Assembly (NCBI GenBank): GCA_928212115.1
Contig: CAKMRJ010003334.1
Coordinates: forward strand, 16,641,862-16,705,861
From: Lactuca virosa
Lineage: Eukaryota > Streptophyta > Magnoliopsida > Asterales > Asteraceae
Length of the DNA: 64,000 bases
Direction: 5' to 3'
The notes beneath the pieces were generated by a model. The model did no database searches. It was not told where the DNA came from and worked only from the letters and a program-made list of their open reading frames with translations. A program made the translations under genes and the position numbers. This document shows positions 36,001-46,885 of the stretch, piece after piece (the first letter of the stretch is position 1; each line of letters begins with the position of its first letter).

Positions 36001-36484
36001 TAAACACTTGTAAACACAAAATGCACATATATTTATCATTAAAATACATATTGATTGAAACTACAATGCCATAATAGGATATGTCCTGAAAGTACCATGT
36101 ACTCACCTTGTCTGAGTAAATTGATATTCCAATAACTTCTCTAAGTGAGTTGATGCTCCACAAGCACCTATATGTAGATAATTAAGCATATTATTACCAT
36201 TAATCATATTAATTTCTCTAATTTATCTAAATAGAACTTAATTACCCACTTGAACAATTAACTACTCTTATACATGTTGTAAGAATCCACTCATAGCAAC
36301 CAATTTATCATTGAAGCTTAGAATTGAAAGTCAACAATTATATTTAACTATGATAAGTACACGAACCACGCAAATTTGCACATCATAAATACACGACCAT
36401 GTATCTATACAACTCTAAAAAAAAAATCAGGAAAAACTCATTTTAAGTCAATTTTCTCAACTTTATCATGTTTATACCTTACTT
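36001..36484. other. AT-rich interval, nothing assigned
   Basis: No supportable feature; it may be interior to the hAT remnant. Confidence 0.3.
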
Positions 36485-36489
36485 ATAAT

Positions 36490-36615
36490 ACCCCCACGAT
36501 GAGAGTCTAGTGGTTAAGAAGTGGAATTCCACATAGGAGGTCCGAGATTAAAATCCTAGCATACGAAATATATTGTTAGTGTTCCATGATTGACCTCCCA
36601 TATGGGTCTTGGGAT
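36490..36615 (+). mobile_element. tRNA-related SINE
   Basis: TCTAGTGGTTAAGAAG at about 36507 resembles a pol III A box, and GGTCCGAGATTAAAATCC about 35 bp later resembles a B box with tRNA T-arm context. Non-tRNA sequence ending in a short TTGGGATGGG-like tail follows. This is the head structure of tRNA-derived SINEs; no target duplication was identified. Confidence 0.5.
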
Positions 36616-36620
36616 GGGTT

Positions 36621-36960
36621 GATGTGACATCTCAATTTTTACGATCATTTTAAAAATATTTAGTTATGCTTATTTATAAATGCGGAATTTGTCCCATAAA
36701 AGTATTTCCGAAGAAATGTTATTATTAAAAACTTTGGGATGTCATAACTGATACAAGAAACATAAATATAAACAAGCCTTACAATATCTTAGACTAACAG
36801 TCTACATCTTCTTGAATCTCTCATCATTCATGTACCTTTGTACCGCTACCTGTGATGCAAAGAAACTGAGTGAGTCAGGTTGGGAAACTTGGTGAGTACT
36901 GTTGGGTTTTTATTAAAAAAATTAGTTTAAAAAACATAAGATTTAGCAACGGAAGACTTT
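36621..36960 (-). mobile_element. Fragment of a long LTR (same family as 47587)
   Basis: TGTGACATCTCAATTTTTAC at the left, TTTGGGATGTCATAACTG near 36742 and the phrase GAGTCAGGTTGGGAAACTTG near 36870 closely parallel the start of the LTR at 47587. The fragment ends near 36900-36960. Confidence 0.5.
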
Positions 36961-37735
36961 ATATTTTGAATAACATAAAACATGTTTATACTCACCAAGG
37001 ATCTTGCAAAGTTTGGAAAGAAAACAAGACCAACCAAAGAAAGGGATGAAGAAAGACAACCTTTGTAGTTTTTTGGGTCCTCTTGGGAGGTTTGGAAGTA
37101 GATGAAGAATGATGAACTTAAGAGACACCAACAATGACTCAACTTAATATAGAATGCTGGTTCTTTTGTATAAAACTCTTAAGACTCTTAAACTTTATGT
37201 TATTATCAAAATAATAACATAAAGAGAGCATTAAGAAGCAAATAATCTTCATGTGTTCTTAACAAAACTAGAGAGAGTGAGATGAAGAGAAAAAATTTCA
37301 AATTTTTTGCATGGGTTAAGACAAGATAATGAAAGCCTCACTTTATATAGAAAATCTTTGGTCCATAAGTTCTTAACACTTTAAGAACCCATGCCCCTAA
37401 AGCCTATGTGTTCCCCATGCTTCAAGCCATGCCTTTCTTTTGAATAAATTAATCAAAACACTGATAATGCCCATGCTTGTCTTTTTAGAGGAGTGTTCTT
37501 TTCATTAAACAAATGAAAGCCCACACTCTCTTTTGTCTAGCCAAATTTTGATTATTATAAAGGAATAAGAAGACAAAATCCTTTTATATTTTACAAACCA
37601 AGTTTAAAAAATATAAACTTTAACTTTTTGGTAAAAGACAAAAGAATTTATCTAGTCCAAATGTTGTGCATGACTTATTAATTCATACCATATGAATTAT
37701 ATATAATGTTACTTGCTAATGAGAATTATTATATC
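36961..37735. other. Unassigned interval
   Basis: No gene or terminus supported; several copies of AACTCTTAAG-like words occur. Confidence 0.3.
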
Positions 37736-38043
37736 TGTTGGGAAAAATCACAATAACGATTTGATGATGCGGAATATAAGAACGAACAAAATCATGAAGA
37801 TGTATTTGGTGAACAAAATATTTTATTCAATAAGATGAGGAAATTACACTATAAGAAAAGATTGAAAACTATCTATTCTACCTAAGAAACCTCATCACGT
37901 TTAACGACTACATCTTGCCTCTCATAACCCTAGAATGAATATTATATGATTATTTATAGGGTACAAACAAGTCTGGGCCAATTAACCTACATGTCATCAA
38001 GGGGGGGCATTATCATTATCCATGGAATACTTTGATACTTACA
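37736..38043 (-). mobile_element. Copia-type 3' LTR, minus strand, 308 bp
   Basis: Read on the minus strand it begins TGTAAGTATCAAAG, directly after a polypurine tract GAGGGGGAGAA (38044-38055), and ends TTTTTCCCAACA at 37736. It therefore has TG...CA termini and the correct position for a 3' LTR, with the internal region lying to the right. Confidence 0.6.
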
Positions 38044-39425
38044 TTCTCCCCCTCAAAGTATGGAATGGATGACAAGGCTTCAACTTCCAAAACAAGCCTC
38101 TAGCAAATAAGAACAATTCTTGTGACGAGAAATATCAAAGCAATCCACGAATCTTGATTCTTCAATAGTCTTCAAACCGAGTTCTAGGATATAGAAATAC
38201 AAAACCAAGCACCAAAGTAAAAATATCACCTTGAAGCTCCCAATGGCTTAGAAGTAATATTTTTCAACTTCATCTTCTAATATAATCCCAAAGATTGTCA
38301 AGAAAGCCAAACCCGCCATAAAAACCCATTTCGAAATTAAGAAACCAAATCACTTCTTATCTTGAAGAACTCCCCCTCCAAGTCACAATGATCTTCGAAT
38401 ATGCTAATGATATAAGCCACCAAAAAAATATCATGTAACAAATCAAATTCAAGATTCGTAACGTCACTTGATTGAGAAATCGCTAAAAGTCAGAGTCAAT
38501 CAAAGCACCACGGTCATTGGTAGAACCTTTGGGATCCCTGTCCTAAAGTTCATCAATATATAAAAATGATATACCCACTTTCATATCGCTACCACAAGCT
38601 TCATCAAAAATCCTCCAATTTGAAAAGTCACAATCCAATTTCGAATGGCCATGTCAAATTCTCCCCTTTTTTATAATAAAAAAATGATTATAAAACATTC
38701 AAATGGTCATGAGAATGATCTTGAATTGGATAAATAATTGCTATGCTCCCCCTCGACAAAATGGAATAAACATTGAAGTTTAAAATCCGAAATAGTCGAT
38801 AAAAAATGTGACATTTTGCAAAAACGACCTTCCGAACCGCCAAGACTTGTTGGAATCTCATATTTACTGTTTACGAAAAAAAATATGTGCACTAAAAATT
38901 CAATTATGTTCATCAGCCCTTAAATTTGTAAACATTTCGGAATATTGGGCTGAAACTGCCATTTCGCTGAAAGTCAGGGGACTAGATATGTGAACATTAG
39001 CTTCCTTCCCCATTTGATCGGATAAAATAAGAACGTCAACAACAACTTGCAAATCGGAATAGCAACAATGACTTGCAACATGAATTCCGATTCCGACATA
39101 TAAATTACGAAATCCAAATTATTTCCGATTACCTCCTTCTATTCCGATCACGGGTGCTTTTCCGATCGATGATCTGAGTTCCGATTCATGCCATTCATCA
39201 TCATAAATCTGAAATCAAATTCCGAGAACGGAGATTGGTTTCGATTCCGAGATCGGAATCACTGATGGAAACAAAATTAATGTGAGAAAGTGATGCAATA
39301 AGTTCCGATTCAGAATTTGAAGATCCGATAATCTGAACAAATTTTCATTCTAATCTTCTTCATTCCGATTGCCAAATCCTTCATGAAAATGATTCTGATT
39401 TTGACCTCTTATTTCCTCAGTTCCG
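38044..39425 (-). other. Decayed retroelement interior, no intact protein
   Basis: Several CTCCCCCTC blocks (for example near 38045, 38369 and 38750) are polypurine-like on the minus strand and recall the untranslated tail of copia elements. From about 39000 to 39430 the words TTCCGAT or ATTCCGA recur more than fifteen times. The boundary between the minus-strand element and the plus-strand frame starting near 39426 was not resolved. Confidence 0.35.
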
Positions 39426-39734
39426 ATGAATGTCCCATCTAGTTCGGTTAAAAAAAAACTGTTCCGATCAACACCGAATCATGACTGTGAACTTGACAAC
39501 TTGCTGTATCTTCGGAAAAAGGTAGAAGCACAGGAGGCAGAAGCTAGAGTTGCGAAAGTTACGCTTGAAACCCGAATGTCACTTTTTCCTCATTGGTCCT
39601 TAGAAAGAATTCAGAATGAAGCTATCGATGATCCGAGCATTCACTGGTTGGAGCCTTCGATATCTTTCGAACTAGATAATACTACTGACTCTCAGCTCGA
39701 CTTTCCACTCACTCCGAGAGCCTTCATATTCTGA
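39426..39734 (+). pseudogene. Left part of a retroelement reading frame split by an insertion
   Basis: A 102-codon frame with a charged, Ala/Glu-rich, probably helical segment (residues about 28-50) followed by a WSLERIQNEAIDDP-like stretch. I associate this sequence with proteins of Asteraceae retroelements, from memory. The frame ends in a stop just before the AGCAT target site of the copia element at 39747. Across that insertion the same frame continues into the segment at 45122, with two stop codons in the joined region, so it was already decayed or is decaying. Confidence 0.5.
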
Positions 39735-39746
39735 TGCTTCGAGCAT

Positions 39747-40179
39747 TGTTGGGTCAAAATTTGGTTTATACTTTGCTTTTCTAAGAAAATATATTTTTCT
39801 ATAATATAATATGTAATTTTGTGGTTGTGTACGGCTGCACATGTGTGTGCGGCCGCACACCCTGTGTACGGCCGCACACGTGTGTGCAGCTATACACTCG
39901 TGTGCTGCTGGTGGCCCATGTCTCATATATATAGGGTGAGGAGTGTAAGGCTAGGAGTAATTTGGAGAGGAACATGTTCTAGAGAGAGAAAGTTAGAGAG
40001 AAGAAGAGTGTGTGTGAGAGAATCTATTGTAAGGAGCATCATTCATATTAAATACATCATTAGATTCATCTTAATTCTTCTTCTCCTTCTCTTCTATTTG
40101 ATCTGACATCATCCAATTGATTGGGATTCCGCACCATCAATTGGATCTGATTGATACACAAACAATTAGGGGACTTACA
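39747..40179 (+). repeat. 5' LTR of the gag-only copia element
   Basis: It runs TGTTGGGTCA ... GGACTTACA. Four GTGTGCGGCCGCACAC-like palindromes are centred near 39834, 39852, 39871 and 39889. A CATATATATAGGG TATA-like box lies at about 39928, followed by a purine-rich leader. Confidence 0.93.
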
Positions 40180-40181
40180 AT

Positions 40182-40193
40182 TGGTATCAGAGC
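40182..40193 (+). other. Primer-binding site, tRNA-Met type
   Basis: TGGTATCAGAGC starts three bases after the 5' LTR. It is complementary to the 3' end of plant initiator tRNA-Met, the usual copia primer. Confidence 0.93.
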
Positions 40194-40379
40194 TTGGTTG
40201 TATCAGTCAATTTTGTCAGATCTGGAGCTTATTTGATCTTATTTTGAAAGGATTTTTGCGTTTTTGGATAGATCGGGGCAAAATAAAGGGGGTTTCTTCT
40301 TTGAATTTTTCATAAGAACGAGTTTTTAATCAAGTTTTTGAGCAAAAAGGGTGAAAAACGTCATTTTATTTTCGCAACT

Positions 40380-40620
40380 GTTGAAGGTGTGCTGCCAACT
40401 GTTGAAGGTTTGCTGCTGAATTCTTGAAGGTTTGCGGTTAAGATTTTGAAGGAGTGCGGTTGGATTTTGAAGGTGTGCTGCCCGGTTGAAGGTGTGCGGC
40501 CCATTAAAGTGTGTGCGGTTGAAGTGTTGTGTGCTGTTATAGTGTGCGGCTCAGCAGCCTCGGTGTGCGGCGTCGGAGTGTTCGGCTCCGACGTGTGCGG
40601 TCCAGCATCTTCGCTTCGGT
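40380..40620 (+). repeat. GTGTGCGGY-rich leader repeats
   Basis: Between the primer-binding site and gag, words such as TTGAAGGTGTGCTGC and GTGTGCGGCTC recur about ten times. They echo the GTGTGCGGCC palindromes of the LTR. The stretch does not look coding. Confidence 0.7.
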
Positions 40621-40699
40621 CTCGCATCTGCATCCTCGCTTCGCAGCTCTAGTCCTCGCAGCAGCCCTTTCATAAAAAATAGGAAAGGCGTATGAAGGT

Positions 40700-40765
40700 G
40701 CCGGGGATCGAACCCTGGACCTCCAGCTCACAAACACAGCGCCCTTCCAACTGCTCTAGCAACCC
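40700..40765 (-). other. tRNA-like sequence in antisense orientation
   Basis: On the minus strand, TTGCTAGAGCAGTTGG resembles a D-arm/A box, and GGTTCGATCCCCGG is a good T-arm/B box about 40 bp later. No full cloverleaf is convincing: the anticodon stem does not pair well. It is probably a tRNA-derived fragment or SINE head carried in the leader of the copia element. Confidence 0.45.
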
Positions 40766-41182
40766 TGATGTTCATTTCCTCCCGTTTTTAATTCTTAAAG
40801 ACTCCTTCTCGGTTATTATTTTCGAAAATTGGCACTTTTAACCCTAAAAAATCAATTTTTTATTTTTAAATTCCATTTTCATCCCAAAAATTTTAGTTTT
40901 TAATTTTAGACTTTATTTTTAACTTTTGATCTTAAAATTTTGCTTTTGATTTTCAAGTTTGACATTTGACTTTAAATTTTGACTTTTTCATTTAACTTTT
41001 AATTTTTCAAGTTTAGCTTTTGAGTTTGACTTTTTAATTTGATTTTTAAGGTTGACTTTCTCGGTTTTTAAGTCAAAGGGCAAGTTCAAATAAATAAAAA
41101 AAAATAATAATAATAAAAAAAAAATGAGTTCCACATCAATTCCGGTAAATGAAGTTCCATGCTCTCCATCTTGTGCTAAACT

Positions 41183-42451
41183 ATGAAATTTTTGCGAGAA
41201 TCAATAGACTTAATCAAGAGAGAGAACGAGGACTTAAAATATGAGGGATACACACTTAGGAAAAACCAAAAGCCCTTAAAAACTCAACTTGAAAATAAAA
41301 TAAATGACTTTAGAAAACTGCAAGAAGCTTACAGCAACAAGTGTGAGAATTATGATCACATCAAAAGAAAACTTGTTGCTGTAACTGGAGAACTTGACGC
41401 TTTGAAAATTAAGTGTGGAAAAACAGATGTTAGTTTCAAAAATTATACTGCGTCAAGTAAGACAGTCGAGTCCTTATTTGAAACCCAATTAAAATTCAAA
41501 GATAATCAAAACAAGGGTCTAGGGTATGATAGTGTTCCTCCACCTTTCAATCATAACTATACATCCATCCCTATGACACAGGAAGAAATTGACAAGGAGG
41601 CACATCTTCAATATGGGAAACCTGCTGTGGTTGTGCCAGAAAAGGTTGAGGTGAACGTTTCTAATGATTCTGTTACATGTGCAGGTAAAGTAGCAGAAGA
41701 TGAGAACAGGGAGAAAACCATTGAACAAACCAACATCTCCTTGAGCTCTGAATCCGTTGCTTCGAACTCAGTTGCTTCTGATCAACATGCTGTTGAGAAA
41801 TACATGCCTCCAAAACAAGCGAAACCGACTGCTTGCTGCAAGTGTGCATGTGGGAACAACCAGAAACAAGGCAAGGGTACGCCACCAGGGGCAGGAAGAA
41901 ACAACTCCACAGTGAAGAAAAAGACTTGCTTTCACTGTGGAACACCTGGACATATTGCCCGAAACTGTCCTAATCGCGCATACGTTCCCTACTATGCACA
42001 AGGATGGCAGAATGTGCCAAGAGGGAGATACTCCAAAAGAAACCCCTCAAGGTCACGATCAGACAATGGTGATTGGAACGCGCAGAAGGCTAAGAGTTCA
42101 ACTCCCAAGGCCAAGAATCTGAATCCCAAGGGAAAGAAGGGAATGTCGACAAAGAAGCCCAATCCAAGAGATGCTCCAGTGAAACAAAGACCGACTAGGT
42201 CAAAGTCATCTCGAAGATCGGCTTCAAGTTCCAAATCAAGTGCCGAGGCACCCATCGGATCGAAAAAGAAATGGGTTAAACCCAACTACCAATGGGTACC
42301 AAAGGCTCATACTCCTAAATCTCCTAATGATTCTAATATTTCTACATATTCTGTTTGTGATAAACAGGACATGTCATGGGAGAGAGTACCCTGCAAAGAT
42401 GACAATGGTCAACCCAGTTTCAAAATGGACTGGGTTCCAAAGACCAACTGA
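41183..42451 (+). CDS. Gag-like protein with CCHC zinc knuckle, copia type
   Basis: A 422-residue frame. Residues about 1-80 are highly charged and likely coiled coil (ENEDLKYEGYTLRKN...). One zinc knuckle of the form CX2CX4HX4C spans residues 249-262 (CFHCGTPGHIARNC). The tail is Lys/Ser/Arg-rich and would bind nucleic acid. Such proteins package element RNA in virus-like particles. A 20-codon frame starting ATG at 41124 ends overlapping this start and looks like the real N-terminus, displaced by a deletion or frameshift, so the protein is probably N-terminally truncated compared with the family. Confidence 0.8.
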   Translation: MKFLRESIDLIKRENEDLKYEGYTLRKNQKPLKTQLENKINDFRKLQEAYSNKCENYDHIKRKLVAVTGELDALKIKCGKTDVSFKNYTASSKTVESLFETQLKFKDNQNKGLGYDSVPPPFNHNYTSIPMTQEEIDKEAHLQYGKPAVVVPEKVEVNVSNDSVTCAGKVAEDENREKTIEQTNISLSSESVASNSVASDQHAVEKYMPPKQAKPTACCKCACGNNQKQGKGTPPGAGRNNSTVKKKTCFHCGTPGHIARNCPNRAYVPYYAQGWQNVPRGRYSKRNPSRSRSDNGDWNAQKAKSSTPKAKNLNPKGKKGMSTKKPNPRDAPVKQRPTRSKSSRRSASSSKSSAEAPIGSKKKWVKPNYQWVPKAHTPKSPNDSNISTYSVCDKQDMSWERVPCKDDNGQPSFKMDWVPKTN

Positions 42452-42720
42452 TCCCGCTCTGTGTCGGAACAGCTATGGAGGCATATCATCAGACTTCAGT
42501 TTGTTGGTAATGGCTGTTCCAGGCACATGATAGGAGACATCTCTCAACTGTATAACACTCGGAATTTCGTTTGAGAGTATGTGTCCTTTGCGGGAAGGGA
42601 AAAAGGAAAGGATCACAAATGGGGTTAGTGCTTAATGACATGAAGAATTTTCGGATCTGTTCTGAGATTACACGTGCTGTTCTCAGACCTTCTGGATGCA
42701 AATTCAATCGGTGACTTACG
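42452..42720 (+). pseudogene. Remnant at the start of pol
   Basis: After the gag stop, another frame holds NGCSRHMIGD, the conserved region of copia polyproteins near the protease/GAG-pre-integrase region, then a stop within about 20 codons. Nothing of integrase or reverse transcriptase follows, so pol has been lost by deletion and decay. Confidence 0.65.
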
Positions 42721-44671
42721 GTTTGAGTTTTTCTTCTCTATACTCCTGAGTTTTTCTTATGCTGATTCGCTTTAAAGACTAATTTTTGTTTTAGGATAGT
42801 TTAAATTTGTGCATTTACTCTCATTTCTCTCCTATGCACAAATTTAGGGGGAGAAATAAAAACAAAACAAAAATTAGAAAATTTAAGAAAATCCAAAAAC
42901 ATCAAAAAGTTCAGAAAAATAAAAAATATTGTCGCTAACAGTTTTGCTTGTTGATGAGGGACTGGGAAGTGATACTATCAAGTGATAACAGGCAATCTGA
43001 GTCTGCGTAACGTACCCAAAATTGAAGGGTCTTTACTCTGGGCTGATGCGTCGGTAGGCACGAAAGATTATAAACGGACTTGACTAGGCAGAGTTGAACT
43101 TAAGAAATTCTTAGTCCTAACAAATCTTGACCTAGTTAGATCCGTTTAGCCTGACAATACGACGCTCGGATAGATTGAGCAGGGAGATATATATGGGAAT
43201 CCACTCGTCACATTAAATGAACCCGTACTTGGAACCGTGGATTAACTTTTCCTCGATGTGCAGATTTTGTCCTTAATTCCGGTATTGATGGGGCGACTGG
43301 TAAATTCCGATGAGTTAGGTCTGTAGAAAATTGTTTTCTTTCTCTATCTGTCTATTAGTCATATGTTGCCTCCTTTACGTGATTGGAAGAGATCTGACCT
43401 GGACAGCAACATATGCAAATCTATTTCTCTGCATATTAAATCTATGAAATTCTTCCCATCTGTTAGCCATATGCTGTCTCCTTTGCGTGACTCACAATCC
43501 GACCTGGTACACAGCATATGCATCCTTCTACTTCTCAATCCCTCTAAAACTATAATTAATAATAATCTGAATCTATCTTCTTTCTTAATGATTGTCTGCT
43601 CACCCGATGTAAGGAGTACTCTGGAAGTTCTTGATTACTGGGGCATATCAGGAAGCGGGAAACATGTTCCAGTACAATTAACAATTGAACACTTACAGAT
43701 TGTCTATAGATCTCGCTGCTCAATTTAGGTGGACAACAATATCCCTGGTCGTCGTCAGCTGAATGGTCCTTAAGATATAGTATCTAGGAACTTAGGATCA
43801 CCTTGTCTTGTAACTAATAGTATGTCCTAAATCTGTCACAATTTTTCGTGTTTAAATGGACCACAATACCGGCGATCGACCAGACAAAGACGTGAAGATG
43901 AAAGGTACCGACAAGTGGATTAGGGCTGTCTAACAACTTTGATCCCAGATCACTCTTAAAGTTAGATATCACTTTATTTTTGTTAAATTTGTTCATAGTT
44001 TTCTTCTAATTTAAATATTAGGGGAGAATTAAAAATTTCAAAAACCAAACAAAAATCAGAAAATTAAAAATCCAAAAATAGTGTTATTTCTTGTTTTGTT
44101 TCTGTTTTAAGTTTTCTTTTAGTTTTGTTTTGTCTTGAAAAGTGAATTCAGGTGTAGATGAGACTCATGGAGACTGTATTGAAGATTTTCTGAGCGAAGG
44201 CTTCATCCGTGATCATCGAAGAATTCACATTCGAAGGAGCAAGAAATGAAGACTATTCTTCCAACATTCAATCTTTCAACCCTAGAAGTAATGTGAAGCT
44301 GAAATTGAAGATTATGTGACGGATTGCATTGAAGCCTCCTCAGTCAATCTGCTGCTATCTTGAACCTGCTGAAGTGATCCAGAAGATACGTTCTCTTTGT
44401 TCTCTCTGAAGATTCTCAAGCTGAAAGCGCCATCTTTTGAAGAATCTTATCAAGAAGCCTCCTCACCCAATGTGCGTTCAATGTCAAATTCTACAGAAAT
44501 CCCAACTACTCAAGATGAAGTCATTTATTGAAGATTCATATGTTCATTTTGATGCTGTGAAGAAATTTGAAGATTAATGCTGAAGTCAAGCTCCCAATGA
44601 AGATCGACAAAAAGAGCCAGCTACTTTTTAGGGGGAGCTTGTTAGGCCTATTAGAAAAGAAAGCTATAAAC
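42721..44671 (+). other. Non-coding interior of the gag-only element
   Basis: Two related segments with ATATGYTGYCTCCTTTRCGTGA (near 43362 and 43469) form a short direct repeat. TAGGGGGAGAAAT and TAGGGGAGAAT blocks near 42846 and 44021 are extra polypurine-like tracts, perhaps scars of internal rearrangement. The open frame at 43363-43728 has no recognisable protein. Confidence 0.5.
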
Positions 44672-44683
44672 CAAGGGGGAGAT
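44672..44683 (+). other. Polypurine tract of the gag-only element
   Basis: CAAGGGGGAGAT lies immediately before the 3' LTR and would prime plus-strand DNA synthesis. Confidence 0.85.
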
Positions 44684-45116
44684 TGTTGGGTCAAAATTTG
44701 GTTTATACTTTGCTTTTCTAAGAAAATATATTTTTCTATAATATAATATGTAATTTTGTGGTTGTGTACGGCTGCACATGTGTGTGCGGCCGCACACCCT
44801 GTGTACGGCCGCACACGTGTGTGCAGCTGTACACTCGTGTGCTGCTGGTGGCCCATGTCTCATATATATAGGGTGAGGAGTGTAAGGCTAGGAGTAATTT
44901 GGAGAGGAGCATGTTCTAGAGAGAGAAAGTTAGAGAGAAGAAGAGTGTGTGTGAGAGAATCTATTGTAAGGAGCATCATTCATATTGAATACATCATTAG
45001 ATTCATTTTAATTCTTCTTCTCCTTCTCTTCTATTTGATCTGACATCATCCAATTGATTGGGATTCCGCACCATCAATTGGATCTGATTGATACACAAGC
45101 AATTAGGGGACTTACA
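44684..45116 (+). repeat. 3' LTR of the gag-only copia element
   Basis: Same length as the 5' LTR, with about five transitions relative to it (for example GCAGCTGTACAC here and GCAGCTATACAC in the 5' copy). Confidence 0.93.
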
Positions 45117-45121
45117 AGCAT

Positions 45122-45817
45122 ATTGAGAGAACACCACTTTCAGACTAAGATGTTAACAACATGCTTTTCTCTTTTTATCTCAAGCATGGACAGCCTCAGT
45201 TCAAGACATTGAGCCTAAAGAAAATTGTTGCTGTGAAGGTTTATGCTAAATTTCCAACTGAACACTTCACAAACGTCAAATTCAAGGGGTTCAGAGGAGC
45301 AAGTCGCATTGAAGATGACTTTACCCTTACTGATCTGCCATGCATGAATCCGAATGATTGGATTTCCTTGTTTCTGATTTTGTCGAAAGATGAAAAGAAG
45401 TATAAGCCAATCGTTGCTCATATGAGGAGAATGTTGGTTTGCTACATTCATGAAACTGCAAAAATGGATGTGGAAATAGCAGCAGTTTTAAAGAAAAGAC
45501 CAGTTGTGAAACCTGAAGAAGAATCGAAGGACTTCCAAAAGATGAGGATGGGTAAGATTAAGAAAGCAAATTGGAGTGTGGTGTATCAGAGAAAGGATAG
45601 TGAAAAAGTTAAAAAGAGTTTGTTCTATTTGTTAGACAAACATTTATACTCTACCGTTGCACTGAACAACATCATGGGCTTAACTGAAGCGTGCAAAGCA
45701 AACAATGATGCAAACCTGACATGCTTCAATGATATGATCAATTGGTATCATGTGATCGGATATACCCTTCTGAATTTGATGAAAAAGCTGTTTAAGGTTC
45801 AGAAGAAACAACAATGA
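45122..45817 (+). pseudogene. Right part of the split retroelement reading frame
   Basis: From 45161 a 218-codon frame is open to the stop at 45815-45817. It is rich in Lys and contains LPCMNPNDWISLFLIL, CYIHETAKMDVEIA and NIMGLTEACKAN segments that I associate with an Asteraceae retroelement protein. It continues the frame at 39426 across the copia insertion; one stop lies between 45122 and 45161. It is followed 25 bp later by a polypurine tract and an LTR, so it was the 3'-most gene of the older element. Confidence 0.5.
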
Positions 45818-45843
45818 AGAATCTCCTTTCTTTATTTGATACA

Positions 45844-45854
45844 AAGGGGGAGAT
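45844..45854 (+). other. Polypurine tract of the older element
   Basis: AAGGGGGAGAT precedes the TGTTGGG start of an LTR, the same arrangement as in the younger element. Confidence 0.75.
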
Positions 45855-46144
45855 TGTTGGGCTTATTAAGTGTTATGTCAATTGTACTTATAGTCTTATT
45901 TACACCGGATTGGGCCTGTCCATCCGTGTTTCACTTTATGGGGTTAGACTATTTAATGTGCATGCATGTAACTATTAGAGTTAACGATTGTATTGCCCTG
46001 CCTAGCTTTTACAGAAAATTTCACGTTGAACTCTTCTAAAGCTATTCAATCTAAACATTCGACACTATTTGATCTTCATTGTTCTTGTTGATTATTCACT
46101 TACGGTTACATAATCTATCGATTTAAGTTTTTATTGTTCTTACA
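45855..46144 (+). mobile_element. 3' LTR of the older copia-like element
   Basis: About 290 bp, from TGTTGGGCTTATTAAG to TTGTTCTTACA, with the same terminal style as the younger LTRs but otherwise different sequence. The matching 5' LTR was not found in the window, so the left part of the older element is lost or rearranged. Confidence 0.6.
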
Positions 46145-46810
46145 ATTTCCTAGAAATAAATAATTTCCAATTTAATTATAAGAGTTTATTGAATATTTAT
46201 TAAAATCAATTTCTAATAAATAATCAATTATATCAAGTTGTTGTTAGTGTGACCCATTAATATCATATGTTAATTAGCAATATCAGTTTAATATGATTCT
46301 TGAGCATATAAGATTTTTCAAGTACATAAACTTTTCAACCCACAATAATATAATTAATATGTTTAATTTTCTATCAAACAATTACCCCAATTACCCATCC
46401 CCATTTTCTTCTATATTCATTTATGTGGAACTATCCTAAAGATCATCGCCAATATTGTATTTTATTATATATTCTACGCTAAGGAATTCTCTTAAGGTTC
46501 ATCACCTAACATTGCATTGGCAATACTGCTTTGGGGATTCCTCCTCAATACATGCCAGTAGAGTACACCGCATGAATACATGGTCCGTACATCGCCTGAA
46601 CTCGTAATTCATCACATACAGGTTGCAAATCTGCTGGTGTTCCACTTGATTGTTTAACTTAGCCTGTGATCGCCATTTATACTCTGTTAGATGACTACAT
46701 CGCAAACATCGCAAGTAAAAGTCATGGCATCTCCTATATTTTTATTGTTAAGAACCTCTCCTGATCATTTTTCATCTCTTATCTCTTATCTTTCATCACC
46801 CATCACTACC

Positions 46811-46885
<75 letters not shown>

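Larger units (their letters stand above)
39747..45116 (+). mobile_element. Complete gag-only copia-type LTR element, TSD AGCAT
   Basis: The element is 5370 bp with 433-bp LTRs (39747-40179 and 44684-45116). AGCAT flanks it on both sides (39742-39746 and 45117-45121). A TGGTATCAGAGC primer-binding site for initiator tRNA-Met follows the 5' LTR, and a polypurine tract precedes the 3' LTR. The only long frame is a gag-like protein with a CCHC knuckle; a protease stub follows, and integrase, reverse transcriptase and RNase H are absent. The LTRs differ at about five sites, all transitions, so the insertion is young. It must have moved using proteins from another element. Confidence 0.92.

Noticed and set aside
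43363..43728. 121-codon frame in the copia interior as a gene
   Set aside because: No recognisable domain and it contains a degenerate internal direct repeat; likely chance.
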